Source: Daphnia carinata
Lineage: Eukaryota > Arthropoda > Branchiopoda > Diplostraca > Daphniidae
DNA: 64,000 nucleotides
Direction of reading: 5' to 3'
NCBI RefSeq assembly: GCF_022539665.2
Contig: NC_081337.1
Location: forward strand, 3,758,679-3,822,678
Part shown: piece after piece, positions 12,216-25,506 of the stretch
Numbering within the stretch: the first letter of the stretch is position 1
Layout of the letters: each line of letters begins with the position of its first letter
The notes under the pieces: model-generated
Told to the model about the DNA's origin: nothing
Seen by the model: only the letters and a program-made list of their open reading frames with translations
The model's database searches: none
Translations under genes and position numbers: made by a program

Positions 12216-13923
12216 ATGCGGAAAGCACATTTTTCATGGCCGGCAGCGCTCATCATTTGTTTGGCTATTGTAGAGATGTGCCTCGCCGATAGGGATTCGT
12301 GCGATATTGAAGATCCGACGCTCAAGAAGCTCTGCCGCAAAGTCGAGAGCCAAGAAAAGTACCAAGAGAAATGGGTAGCCACCAATTTCAAAGCGGAAAT
12401 GGTAATTATGCTAAACAGTAACCTCATTAACGGAACCGTTTTTCTCGTAATATACCTGCCTTTTTGTTTCTCTTTTGTCATGATCCGTTACTGGACAGGT
12501 GTTTCGATGGTACAACGCTAACAAAGACTGGCTCACAGCTACGCGACTCCCTCGTATGATGAAACGTTTACTGCGGCGGGCTAACGCTCTCAACCCGAGC
12601 GAAAATGATGATTTTGCTGATGAACAGCCGGTCGAGGCCAGTGCACCACCTGCGGCCGTATCTGCTGAATTGGCTGCCAAACTGGAACAAATGACGTTGA
12701 AACTTGGACAAATGGCCGTCCAGTTGAATCAGACTCAAACGCAATTGAGGCAGATACAACAGGCGAATCGTAGAACGGAAGCGGCCTCGGCCAATCGAAT
12801 GGACGATTTGAATACTATCGAAATCAGGGTCAACGCCTCTTTGGCGGCCCAGCAGGAACGGCTCAAAATTCAAAACAACATGACCGATGAATCTCTCCGG
12901 CTGATCATTTCAAGTGGCGAACAGATGGCCACCCGGCTCTCCAAAACCGAGAAAACGTTACAGACACTTAAGAACAATGCGGCCAATTGCAGTTGTACGC
13001 CTGCTAAGCCGATGCCTGTTGTTAAAAACATGTCCAAACCTGAAGACAAGATTCAAGATGAATCGGGGAAAAATTCAGAAAGAGAAGAGGTCTTCAAATT
13101 CCAGCAAGATATGGAACGCCAAGTGGAGGAGTTGAAAATGAAACTGCAATTGACGGCTAGCGATCTGGAAAGATCTATTAATTCTATACACGCACAGAGC
13201 GAAGGGGCGTTACGTAATTTCAGTTCGGTCTACCAGGAAGGCATGAAATCGTTGGCCAGCGTGTTGGAAGATAAGGTGTCCCTGGCGTCCACGTCGTCCT
13301 ATGATGTCATCACTAACGCCACACTGGCGTTCGGTGAAGATCTGCAGATACTGTAATTATCCAACAATATTTATAATTGCATTTTGAAATGCTGACGTTC
13401 TTGATGCAGGCGACAGGCAGTCTCTTCTTCAACAGCCCAGATTCAATTCCTCATTGGTCAGGACATGAAATCAGTTCGTGGAATAGAAGAACTGAGAACG
13501 GGGGCACGTCGGCACGAGTCCAATATTCAGTTATTGACTACACAACTGGGAGAGTTTAGGCTTCTCGTTCAAGATCAGATGAACAACATTCGAACTCACT
13601 TCTCGCAGACGGTCAACGAATTTTACCAGAAAATTGTTGACCGGCAAAATGCCATGGGCTATCGTTTGAGCTCGGTCGTAGACGAGCTATCTGCTATCAA
13701 AGGAAAAGGTAATAACTCTTTCGTAATTACTCGGTGACATCGACTGCGTGACTAGATGCAGACGTGTTTTCTTACCTTTTCTTGTTTTCTTCGTCTGCTA
13801 TTTCCATGTCTAGTTCGCAACATCCCGCTCGTGGCGACAGCTGGAGTAAACGACCAGGGCGGAGCCGTTGATAATGATGATGATGATCCATTGCTCAGCC
13901 CTCCATCTTTAGATTCCCGCTGA
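12216..13923 (+). CDS. secreted coiled-coil protein, unrecognised family
   Basis: I do not recognise this gene, but the model is strong. Exons 12216-12401, 12499-13352, 13410-13708 and 13814-13923 join in frame over GT...AG introns of 97, 57 and 105 bp to give 482 residues. The N-terminus is a typical signal peptide (about residues 1-24, MRKAHFSWPAALIICLAIVE then MCLA), followed by a short region with two cysteines (DSCDIEDPTLKKLCRK). Residues from about 110 to 430 are mostly amphipathic helix rich in Gln, Leu, Glu and Lys, in coiled-coil-like blocks (LAAKLEQMTLKLGQMAVQLN and others). These are interrupted by a CSC linker near residue 200. Several N-glycosylation sequons (NQT, NAS, NMT, NCS, NFS, NAT) fit a secreted product. 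The C-terminus is acidic (DNDDDDPLL). A role as an oligomeric extracellular or matrix protein is only a guess. Confidence 0.8.
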
Positions 13924-14092
13924 AAGATATTTTTGCCCACGTTTTCTTTCTATATTTGTTTGTTTTTTTTCCCTTTTTTGTATTTCTTTGAATTTATTTT
14001 CCCTGCCGTTTGCAACCGTCGGTAAACACCAGCGTGATGTTGATTTTGACCATTAGATGGCAGTTGACATTGAGTGACCGATCCCATTTCTA

Positions 14093-14098
14093 AATAAA
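14093..14098 (+). terminator. poly(A) signal of the coiled-coil gene
   Basis: AATAAA about 170 bases after the TGA stop at 13923, the first canonical signal downstream. Confidence 0.45.
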
Positions 14099-14812
14099 CA
14101 GAAAAATGGTTTTTTGATATTAATAATAACATTAGGGAATAAATCGCTTACACCAATTGAATAGTCGCAATTCGCCATTACACAATTGAGTCTGTCTTCA
14201 ACTTTTGACGAAGTGAAGCTAAACGTGACGAAAAGACAAACATAGTCAATGAATGTATTTTTTCTTCTTTTTATATTAATACCTTCATGTTCACAAATAC
14301 AAGTTGTCAAATTTGGAAGGAAAAACATAAGGGTTCACAGTACTTCGATTGCAAACATTGAATAACGCAATTCCATTTAATTTGGTTTGAACTAATCCCG
14401 TGACGTCTTTCGTTTTCGGTGTAGTTCTCACCCATTCGGCCATATCGACAAGATTAAATCAGTTGCATTACATTAATTAATTTAATCAGTATCTTTGATT
14501 GACTCTGGTCGACATACCAACGAAATATTAGTCCACCTCTCGCTCTAGTTAATAGAGCACATTATGGCCAGTGTCGCCTTTACTGCAAGAATTTGGGGGA
14601 ACAGTCTGCGTTGTTGTGGTTACCGTAGGAAGCGATAATGCGATTACGGCGAATTCTGTTAAATCCGCGTGTCTTATGTAGTTCGTAAGGCACCTTAAAA
14701 AACAAAAAAAAAAAGCTCCAAAAGGTATAATGGAAAAGGCGATATCGACTAGGCGGTAACGTCGTTGGCCAATGATGTGGACACCATAAAAAACAGAAGC
14801 GAATGATATTTA

Positions 14813-14840
<28 letters not shown>
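14813..14840. repeat. (CT)n microsatellite
   Basis: Uninterrupted CT dinucleotide, about 14 units, followed by TTCTCC. Confidence 0.9.
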
Positions 14841-14845
<5 letters not shown>

Positions 14846-17800
14846 CGGTGTGGAGTCCATTTTCAGGATAACGAAAACAGGCTATATCCTTTAATGGAAG
14901 TAACCGAGAGGACCGGATGTCTTTTTTCCCATCGTTTCGCAGAAGAAAAAAATTGAGAACCTGGGGCGCGTCACGATTCGTACAGTGGCAATATGTCGTC
15001 GACATTGGTTGTGCCCCGTTAGCAATGACATATGCGCAACCTGATCGTCGAGGGTAATTAGCAATCTTCGAGCAAGGAATTAATGGAAACAGACAATCCA
15101 ATATCGCAACAAGGGAAAACCAGTATTCCAAAGACTGCTCTTTCTATTGACGACAATGTCGATGACAACTCGTTCTTTTTGTTCGGTGTGCATAACTCGA
15201 CCGAGAATGGCAGCGCGAAAGCCTATCGATTTGAGCGCTCTCGGAGCCATTCAAAGAGACATAGCAGCAAACACATAACTACGATTGTATTACACCGCAA
15301 GAAAACGAGAAAGTATGGCAATCTTTTATTCATGCCAATAGCATTTGTTAGAGAGACTCTCTCAGACGAAGCCCACAGGATCATCGTTTGGCAAGAATAG
15401 AAGTAGCAAACACCAGACTATAAACAGACGAACACTATTGTTCTGTCGGTGTTAAAAACGGTACGCGAAAAAAAAAAAAAATAAGGAGAAACACAAATAA
15501 AATAAAAATCAATGGCCGTGCGTATATACAAAGTAGATTTTTCTAGTTGATTTTCTGACCTTGCATGGCAATCGTCGTTCCTCTTCCTTGTCAAATCTTA
15601 TAACCGCCAAAAACCGCTGGCTAGACGAAGGCCTCCAGAACTGAGTTTGCTCACTGCGTACGATGTTCTTTCCGCTCATGCCTACTAAAGAAATTATGAA
15701 GGTTTTGAGTCGGCAAGTGCTATTTTTCTTTTGTATTTATGTAGGACTAGATCCAAACTAATATAATGGCGGTGATGTAATTCCTCCGTGCCAGACTTTT
15801 GGTGGTTGCGTGCCAACGTTACATAAGAAAACAATGAAACGAGCAAAGAAGAAAGAAAAAAAGAAAAGGAGAAATGACGTGGATGTACATAAAAAAAAAC
15901 AAAAGTTTTGCTTCAAATGAGAAAAAGGCCGACCAGTACATAAAAAAAGATTTCGTGAATGGCCCAGTCTAATGGTCCGTACTCGGTAGTATAATAGATG
16001 AATCCCATTCAAATGACGTCACCTACACACACCATCCAGTTCTCCGTATTTCTTCCCGAAAAAAAGAATTCTTCATCGTACTGTGACGTTGGTACGTTCA
16101 TCTCGTTCCATCAAAACAAAAGTCTACAGTTCTAACGCTGTCTCGTTTATTGAATTTTTAATGACACGTCAGCGCAGTCGGGTGAAATGACAGCGCATGT
16201 TGGTCATCCACGGCTGAGCTGTTGATACTGCGATAAAGCGTACTTGTTTTCTACCTATATATATATACACAGGCCATGAGAGAAGGACCAGATGCGTGAT
16301 CCCGACACGCGTGTCAAAAACGAAAATACAATAGAACGAAGGGGGGAAGAGGAGAATTACCGCGACATGGCACGGCGGGACATAGGTACACTTTGCCATT
16401 GATGATATCCGTTAAAGTTTAAGAATCCCCCGGCTAAAGTATAAAACGCAAAATGATTTCCTTCGCTGATTAAAAAGAATACCAAGGTTTTCATTTTCTT
16501 GTAAAGAAAAAAAGAAATCACATTTCGTGTTACACCGCGGAAGGAAGATGAACAGGAGTTTATTGATGCCCTTTGATGGTCGTATCACCAGATGGCAATT
16601 GCAACCGAATAAACAAGACGGCGACAGTGTCGTGAAGCATTTCAAAAAAAGTCTGTCGTGCCCTTTTGTCGTTTAATCTTTTTTTTTTTTTTTTCAGCAG
16701 TAAGGCAACTTGACAGAGTCGTGAACTTCCATAGAGTTACGACCACATCCGACACATCGTACAGGAACAAAAAAAAAAAAGAAGAAAAGGATCCCTACTC
16801 AACTTGTTTAATCGATGATGCCCATTAACTCTTACGACACGAAACGAAGGACGTTTGGTGAAATCGCCGTGTTTTCGCATGACCGTGGGGCTCAAACGGG
16901 ATCCGAGAAGAAGGAAACGGACTTACTAGTGGCACAAAGTTAGTAATACACTGTGATGTACTTTGTTCTCTTCAAAAAAACAAATTGCTTTTCGTTTGGG
17001 AGCTGTACCGATATAAACAATTCATTAGTTTAGATAAGGTTCAAAAAGGAGGACAGCGATGATGGACGATCTATCAGTACATCTTTTTAAAAATGCATCG
17101 GAGAAGAAGCCACAGCGGAATGCCAATTCTCGAAAGGCGAGAAAAGAAAACTTTGTATGCAGTCGGGGCAACGCTAAAACGTACAGAATCAGCAATCGGG
17201 GATGATTCAATTTGATCAACGGCAGGAAATGAGCTGACGACTGGTCAGAGACGCGTTTATTGCTAAAATAAAAGATTGAAGCTTTAACCGAGATCGATAT
17301 TTTGTGTTTTAAAAGGCAAACCCCTTCTCATTTTTTTACTTGAAAAAGGGGACCAGAGAAACCATGGCGAGAATGAACGAGGATCCCGTCGTTTCTATTG
17401 GGAAACATTACGATACATCTTTATCATCTGACGTTGAAAACTAAAGAGGCGTCAAAGACTGGATGAATCAATAAAGAAAAAAAAAAGAAAGAAACCCAAC
17501 ATAACAATATAAAGCCATCATTGGTCCGTATACACTGGGATAAAAAAAATTCTGCTTGGAGGTGAGCCATCTTAGAGGGTCTTCGATGGCGTCCACAAGA
17601 ATTTACAGATTGGCCGTGTCGAATTGCTTTTCTTTTTTTTTTTTTTTTTTTGTTGGATAAAGAACGAGGGTCCGCCTGATTGGATCTTGTAGCCTCGTCT
17701 ATCAATTGCTAGAAGGTTTTGACGACCAAGGAGAATCACCATCAACGTCAATTTAGAGAAACGGTGTAAAGAAGAAGAAAGGAGAAATCATTTGACGCCT

Positions 17801-19008
17801 TTTCAAATGGACGGTTTGTCCCGGTGATATCGATCCGACTGTCTTTCTCTTGCGAGTGTGTCGTCGGACGATCTTTGGGTCTAGAAAATCGCATCGAAAT
17901 CAGATTACAAGAGAACGAAGAAGATGAGTAAAGCAAAAAAAAAAAGACGAGGGAAGGAGGGCAAAACTTAGAAAAGGCTGGCAAACCGACAAAGAGTTGA
18001 TTTGGCACCGAGTCGGAGAACGGAAAACCGTTGGAATAAATCAGTCGTTCTATCCACTTGAAGCGTTGCCTCGAAACGACCTCCCTTTCTTTTTCTATTC
18101 CTCCTCCTTATTATTATTCCTCCTTTGGCACTGGTTGAACAGAGAAATCTTTGAAGAAAAAAATCGAAATCGTTTTGACTATAAGTCCAGATAACACGGA
18201 TCAACTCTTCCTTTCTCCGTGTGCAACAAACACGTTACAATTGAAACACATGCAAGATATCCCCGAATTCACTGCGTTTTATACCAGCTGGTTAAAAAAA
18301 AAAAAAAAAATATTTAGTTCAAGTTGAGGGGATAAAGGTGTGCGACCCAATGTCAGTCCCCGACTTCGTAGCAGCAAAACGTTCCAGTTAAAAAAGAAAA
18401 TGTTTGGAGGCTAAAGCGGGGAGTCCCATCGTTACCTTTGTTGTCTCTATCGAAAGAACAAATGACCTAGAAATAAATAATGGTGGGGCGGATACAGCGA
18501 GAAGACCTGGCTTGGCAGTAGAGATTGGCTTCCTTAATTATCGAAAGATAAATACTTGTATACCAAAGAAAGTGAAAAAAAAAAAAAAAACCAAATAAAT
18601 AGACGGATTGGTTCGTCTAGACGGGCATCTCAGTTCATCCGAGTCTGAATCTCTGTGCAGTTTCACGTTTCTTTTTGTTTTTCTCTTAGGAGTTCTCGTG
18701 TTACAAAGCAAAACTAAACAATCGTGCACATTCTTCCTGAGGGCATACAGTGGATCGATGTCATGTCAAACGTTCACCGAGTCAGAATATAATTACAAAA
18801 TTCAATAAACCTAAATGGATAAAAATTTGTGTTCTCATTTAGAGATAGTTTGTCACACAAGATTTCAGCATCAGGTAAGAGAAATGGCGACGCGTACGGA
18901 TCGATGGTTCCACCTCGGGCTTACAACGCGCTTATGTTGTATTCCATTGGAAACCCTATTTTTTACTATAGGACCATAGTATTTATATAGCGATCATATA
19001 TAGCCCCG

Positions 19009-19026
19009 TCTCTCTCTCTCTCTCTC
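19009..19026. repeat. (TC)n microsatellite
   Basis: Nine TC units after TAGCCCCG. Confidence 0.85.
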
Positions 19027-22000
19027 ATACGGGGCCCGTTATAAACGCACTACCTCCTATTTTGATGGCAAACAACAAACGTAATAGAATGGCCGAAATG
19101 ATGCACTTTTGATGTCCTATAGTTTTTTGCCTGACGGTAGCATGTTGCCCGAGCGCAAGGCGTAGTAAACAAAGATAAATAAAAAATCCTGTTGATTTAG
19201 CTCAGATTTTTTTTTTTTTTTTTTTTTCTTCGTTGGCTGTAATAGCGTAGGCATCGACGCAAAAAGGTAGACGAAGGAAACACAAGGGGGGCGAAGAAAA
19301 GGGTGCATGAATGAGCCCGATGGGACGACGGCCAACATTTTTTTTTCCAGGGTACGGCCCGTCGCTGGTCGTAAAACTCCGTTCGAATTCTCTTCTTTGC
19401 GCATTTTGCTTGCCCATTGCTCCCGTACTTTTGCTTCATCTCTGGCAGGCAGAGATACACCGGGCGGATGAAATACTACTGCCAAAAAATAAAAAAAAAG
19501 GACGTCGTTTTAACCCTCTCTCTTGTCTTCTATGCCCCCCTTTTCTTTCGCTCCCCCCGTGTCTAGAAAATAACGATACTCTAAAAAAAAAAAAAGAATA
19601 AATAAATGCATCCAAAATGGCCGCAAGATAAGGACTTTTCTTTCGGTGCAAACAAGAGGAAGAGCGTAATCTATCGTACTCACATACGCACGCAAATACT
19701 ACACAAAGTCAATGGCCAGGAAAGAAGGGCAAAATGTAAAATAGATTTCAAAAAAAAAAAAAAAAAAACTATTTTCTCTTTACCATCGTCTTTTCTTCAC
19801 GCTCTATCGATATCTTCCGGACATCTTAATTTGATTTCCTGGGCATTCTTATGGGATGGTCTTTTTGGCCGATAAATCGGCCGCAAATAACGTCATTTAA
19901 AACCCCCCTTTTCCAAAACTGAATTCGTCTATACACAGGTTGTGCCCTTTATTTAAAAAAAAAAAAACTCTTGTAAAAAATAAAATAATAATAATCTTCG
20001 TCCTTCGAAATGGAGGCAAAAAGAGGTCCGAACAAAATCAGGTGTGAATAACAGAGAGATCACGAAGGTTGGCCGTTGAAATTTCCACTAATATATGGAA
20101 AGAAACATCAAAAGTACAAAGGTGAAAACGAAAAGAGAGTTTCAGCGCGTGCGCCATTGACATTGCCACAAGGAAAAAGAACTCGAAAAAATGCAAAAAA
20201 GATGCGAGAATATAATAAAAAAACTGCATCGCCACGTTTCTCGAACTCTTTTTTCTCTTCTCGGTCCTACCTCACAAGAGGGAGACGCTTGAGAGAGCGC
20301 GCACACTCCGCGCAGAGAGAGAGGGACTATAGCCGGGCATCTTCATCAGGACCATCAGTTGGGTGAACGCCTCAGTCAGCGACTCATCGTTCAAAAAATA
20401 TTTTTTTTTTTTTGGCCCTAACTTCATTTTTTGTTTGCTGTCATAGACGAAAACGGTGGATCCCGCGTGTGCGTGTGTGTGGTCAGCGCAAATCATCGCG
20501 TGTGTGAATGCATCAACAGCCCCATCCATCATTGCGTTTCACGGTGCACAAGATAGATAGATCAATTCAATTTCAATCAATGCACAACCGCAAATAGATG
20601 TTGGACTAATAAAACATTTTGAAACCCCAAAAAAAACAAAAAACAAAAAGGATTTGGCGGTTTGTTTTTTGAAAATTTCAACTACCAGTAACGTCGGCCT
20701 TCATCGCAATTAACCGTCCTCATATTGGGTGAGAGTCATTGATGGATTCTTATTGTCTGGCAAATACATTGCCATTGAAATAAAAAGGTCATAGAGAATA
20801 TGCGGAAAAGTCAATGGACTTTGGCATGACATAATAACGCGGGGCAAACTTGACTTGATATCGTCCGTTTGTGTTGACTCGAGGCTTCCGCTAGAATTCC
20901 TATCGGTCTCAAAGGATGCGATGTGCGCGCTTTATAATTGGCTTTCGGCTTACACACCCATAGGGATTGAACGCTTGTGTTGATCTCGTGTGTTGACTTT
21001 GACGGAATCTTATATATGGGAAAGAAGAACTGCATTTAGAGCAAAGCCGTCCCTCCTGCCGCATTATTAAGGTTATTGACACGTCGATTTCTATTGCTTT
21101 TGTTTGCTCAGTCGAGAATCAACTTAAGTGATTAGATCTAACGAAGCTCCAAATCGCCTTAGGCTCGCTAGGTTAAAAACAACAATACAGCTATATAAGA
21201 ACGGAAGTAATCTACGATTAAGAATCAGGCCAAATCCAATAGTAAAAACAGCGGGATAGAGTTTTATATGCATAAGCTTCGTATTTTTTTTGCACACACA
21301 CACATAGACACAGCAATCAGTGGTGCCTTATAGCCGCAGGATAATCAACGTGTTCATGCGCAAGTGCCTTCATTGCGGGGGTAAAAAGAAAAAAACAGCG
21401 GCAGGTAGATGTTGATTAACTTGATAGAACTCGTGTCGATTTTCAACTTGGGTTCTCGTTCGATGCGTGTCCGAGTCATTTCGGATGTTTTTAATATTCA
21501 AATGAATCAACCACGCATCGCGGCAGGTGTTCTCCCCCAGAAGAAATTCATCGCATAAATTAACAAAGAGCCCAGTTTTTATAGGAGCCGCGTCTTCGTG
21601 CATTGCTAATAGATCATCAAACGCAGCGTTTAAATAAAAACTAAATGAAGAAAAAAAAAGAAAGAAATGAAGTGACAGCGAAAGATATAATTACAGGTGA
21701 CGAAGGGAGGTCTTCGTTATATAATTGGGCAGGAAAAAAAATTATGAAAATCAACGATCAGTTTCTATTTTTTTTTTTTTTTTTTGTGTTGGGATCCGCG
21801 TGCGGCCACCTGACTGCCCCACCGCGTGGGGCCCGACCTTGCCTTTAACAGCGGGACGCTTTCGCCCATTGAAGAAAATGATAATGGGAAGGATGTTGTT
21901 TGTGTTTGTTACGTTGCTCTGTGACCTGTCAGGGGTGCGCCGGGGTGCCCTACACTCTTCTTCATTGCTTCACCATCTTGTTAAAGAAAAGCGCGGCTTG

Positions 22001-25000
22001 AACCGAAAAAAGACAAGCACAACAAAATAAAATAAAAAGGGAGTTGATCTATAATGAGTTATGAAAACTTAACCTTCGTTTTTTTTTTGCATGAGAGGTA
22101 TAGCGTGGCATTGCCAAGAAACGGTCATCAACTACAGCGAAGCACACATGAAAATCACGCATGCAAAACTCAAAGAAAATAACATCTTCTATGTAGGGTG
22201 TACGTGATTTACGATGCTTTTTCTTTTAACTCTGTTTCGTTTTCAAATAATCGATCAATTGCTTCCCAATGGAAAAAGGATAGATCAATAGAGCGTATGT
22301 GAGTATTAAAAAAAAGAAGAAGGCGAAGATTAATTATCGAGCAACTGAACGAGGAGACGATCCCGATGGGAAATAGCGAGAGGCAACAAAAAAAAAAAAT
22401 TGGAGGTCGGTCCATAATTCTCCGATTAACCGAACAACAAGACATGATGTTATTTCGCTTGTCGGCGAAGGGATTTTTTTTTAGCATAAATGCGCGTGAA
22501 AGTAATAAAAAAAATAATGCCGGATCCAGCACAATTTAAACCTTCGATTCAATACCTTTTGTTTTTTTTACCTGAGATTTCCTAATTTTATTGCTTTTTT
22601 CTGGATTCTTCTTTTTTTGAACGATGCCTTCGTGTTGTTTTTTATCAATGCAGTGGCGAACGGTGAGAAGAATGAGGGAGCCGGCGTTACGCCCACTCAT
22701 CGTTGCCGCTAATTGCTGATAGCCGCTTGACAATGACGGATCGCGAGACAAAGTAATAGAGAGTCTCATAACTTTACGATCGAGCCGAGCCCATCAATGC
22801 AGTTTGGAGACTGTTTTGCATCATCACACTACGAGCACAGGGAATTGTTTTTTTTTAATGACTAGATGATTCGTGGCACGTGAAGAAAGAAGATAGCAAA
22901 AAATGCTGTACGTTCAACTCGATGGGAATGTACCCCGCACATTCCAACGTGTATCGGGGAACATGTAGGGTGGCATTCTTTCGGGCGAATGACCCTGTTA
23001 TTTTGATTGGCTAACTCGATCAGCTGATCCATCAAAAGAAAATAGAAGAACCACACACATACCGTTCAATCACTGACAGACTAGCAAATGATGGTCAATT
23101 TAATCAAGAAGAACGTCAAGATGGGCGCTATACACGTGCAGCCCATTTCCATTGATCCGAGTTGCGCTTTTGTTTCTGTTCCCATATTTTCGGGGGCGCG
23201 TATACACTTTTCGCGTCGTCTGATCAAATATTATCTTTAAATCAGATGACCCTGTTCGTTCTTCTTTGATTGATTCTAGCGGTCGTACTCAAACACGGTT
23301 GAGTGTGGTGGGAGCAGAAATCGAGTTCAAATTCCCCGCGTCTTAAGCGATGACAAACGACCTATGGGAGGATTCTTGTGAGTAAAATGGGACTCGATAA
23401 ACTTGTGGCAAACTTCCTTTTCTTTTCTTTTTTTTTCTCATTGTCTATTGCGTATGTATATGACGTGGGTGCGTTGCTACGTTGCCGACTGTTTATTGTG
23501 GAAGAAAAAAAAATGTTATTGTTTTCCTTCAGTCATAACAACAGTTTCTTCGTACCCAGTACACTTTTTTTTTTTTTTAAAGTCGTGACTCGCCATTGTT
23601 TTTTGTTTTTTAAACTCCGGGATCTTGTATATGTCAATCGCGTGCCATTCCCGCGGCCTTGACGTGTTCACAAAAAAAAAAAAGACTTATAGTCTACATT
23701 TTGATTGGCTGTAATCTGCCAATCATTGTATTTTGAAATTGTTATTTATATCCGATCCTTGTCATCGATAGGCATACAGATCTAATCACGCAAAAATTTA
23801 AGCAAAACAAATAAATAAAAAAAAAAAAAAAAGGAGGATCGGTGCGGTTTTGAACGCGGGCACCTATTTTCAAAACTGTTTATTTTCGTCTCTGCCGCAG
23901 TTGGCCAGCTCTTAATTCTTCCCACCAGTCCTTTCCTGCTATATTCTTTGGGGTTTGAATGTTACTCACGATGCAGCAGCACTACTCACGGCTACCGAGA
24001 AGAACTGAAAGCAGGGACTCGGCCAGTATTTAGTGTGTAGAGGCAAGCGCTGCGTGAATGTCCGCGTTCGGGTTAGGTGGGCTGAATATTATGATTGTGC
24101 CAGAGCTATTTTCTGCTCTGTCTATTTCGGCTAGACTATTGGGACGGTCTATATAGCGCGGCTTGTTTTCTGTTTTAACCTTCACTGAAGAAGAAGAGGA
24201 AAACAAAAAAAGAGAGAGAGGAGAGAGAAGATAATGCTTGTGTGGCTTTACGTCGCCGCTATGACTGTCGGACGTGCGTTGCGCCAACCCAAATCCCCGT
24301 TCGCTTTGACGTGGAATTGTTAGATGACGTTTTGTGGTGTATCCCCCCCCATCGCCTTCGTCGTCTAACAGCTGAAAAGATTACTCGCTCATCGTTAAAA
24401 CAAAACACAAAAAAAGTGTTGATGGTAGTCCTTTATTTTATTTTTTTTTTTTCTGATGCCATCTGAACGAAAGTCCTCGAGAAAGGAGATGTCAGACACG
24501 TTCAAACGGCCAATAGCGAAGGCCAGCATCTTACGTACACATTGTAAATCGCCGTCACAACAGACGAGGGACAAAAACAGACGTGCAGATATTCACAACT
24601 TGAAGAGCGATCAAAACAGGGCATTCGGTGCATTTTGTAGAGCGTCTTTACACTTTTTTTTTTGTTTTCAACGAAATAATAATTTACTCTGTTTAAGGTA
24701 TTTCGGGCTATTGAAGTAAAACGGGAGGGGGGGGGGGGGCATGGCGATCCGTGTCGGTTCAACTGCTGACGCCCATCGGGAAAATGTTTTTTTTTTTTTT
24801 TTGCAGTCGAGATGTTCACGCTCGTGCGCTTCGTTGACACAATAGGTTTGACATCACGACGATTGTTATATCTCTTTTCTATTCTTTTCGTTTTACGATC
24901 GGCTATTCTCAGCTTCTATGTGTTTTCTTCCTTTTTCCTTTGCCACTTCGGCTGCGAGCGACCAAACAAACATTTTCGGTCAGGAAAATGGATGCCATTG

Positions 25001-25398
25001 ATCTGTCAGGGGAAATCAAGGAAAACAAACAAACAAAAAAAAAGAAAGAGAAGAGAGGAATGTTTGACGAAGAGTACGACATGATATTGTCCTTGTTAAA
25101 TGTCCTTGCAGTGTGTTTGTTTTCTAAATCAAACCATTTGGGCTATGTGTTGTGAATGAAATCTAACGTTTGCCACAGGGCCACGATAGCTAGAACTATA
25201 GATTTATTAGTTTTAATCAATTCAACGGATAGCAACGTGTCTTACATTTTTAATTCGTTCATATATAGGTACATCAAAGAAAAGATGGCACGAGGCTCTC
25301 CCCATCGGAATTGTTCTGATTTCTGCAGTTGGAATAACCCGAGTATTGCACGCCACATCGGCTAGAAATCAAGGTGGAATCAGCGAGAATTCATCTTT

Positions 25399-25430
25399 AT
25401 ATATACCGTTAATCGTTTGCTGTGACGTCG
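25399..25430 (+). promoter_or_regulatory. possible core promoter of the GPCR gene
   Basis: A TATATA element at 25399 is followed 18 bases later by TGACGTCG (25423), one base from a palindromic cAMP response element. Both lie within 110 bp of the receptor start codon. If used, the leader would be short. TATA-like strings are common in this AT-rich DNA, so this is only a candidate. Confidence 0.25.
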
Positions 25431-25506
25431 GCACCCGAGTCGGGACGATAATAGAACGGCCTTCCCCCCCTCCTTTTTTTAAAAAAGAAACTTCATTTCA
25501 AACGTC

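Larger units (their letters stand above)
14099..25506. other. 11.4-kb gene-free region upstream of the GPCR
   Basis: I see no convincing gene on either strand. Open frames here are short and run through A/T homopolymers, which makes them Lys- or Phe-rich. The region holds many poly(A)/poly(T) tracts of 10-19 bases, short CT repeats and a G run at 24727-24739. It probably contains distal regulatory DNA and perhaps non-coding first exons of the receptor gene, but none can be placed from sequence alone. Confidence 0.5.

Noticed and set aside
15083-15400. 105-codon open frame with a real ATG
   Set aside because: No recognisable domain, no neighbouring exon to join, and composition similar to surrounding non-coding DNA.
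23276-23346. tRNA-like segment with a GTTCAAATTCC box
   Set aside because: The putative acceptor stems do not pair and no anticodon arm can be drawn.
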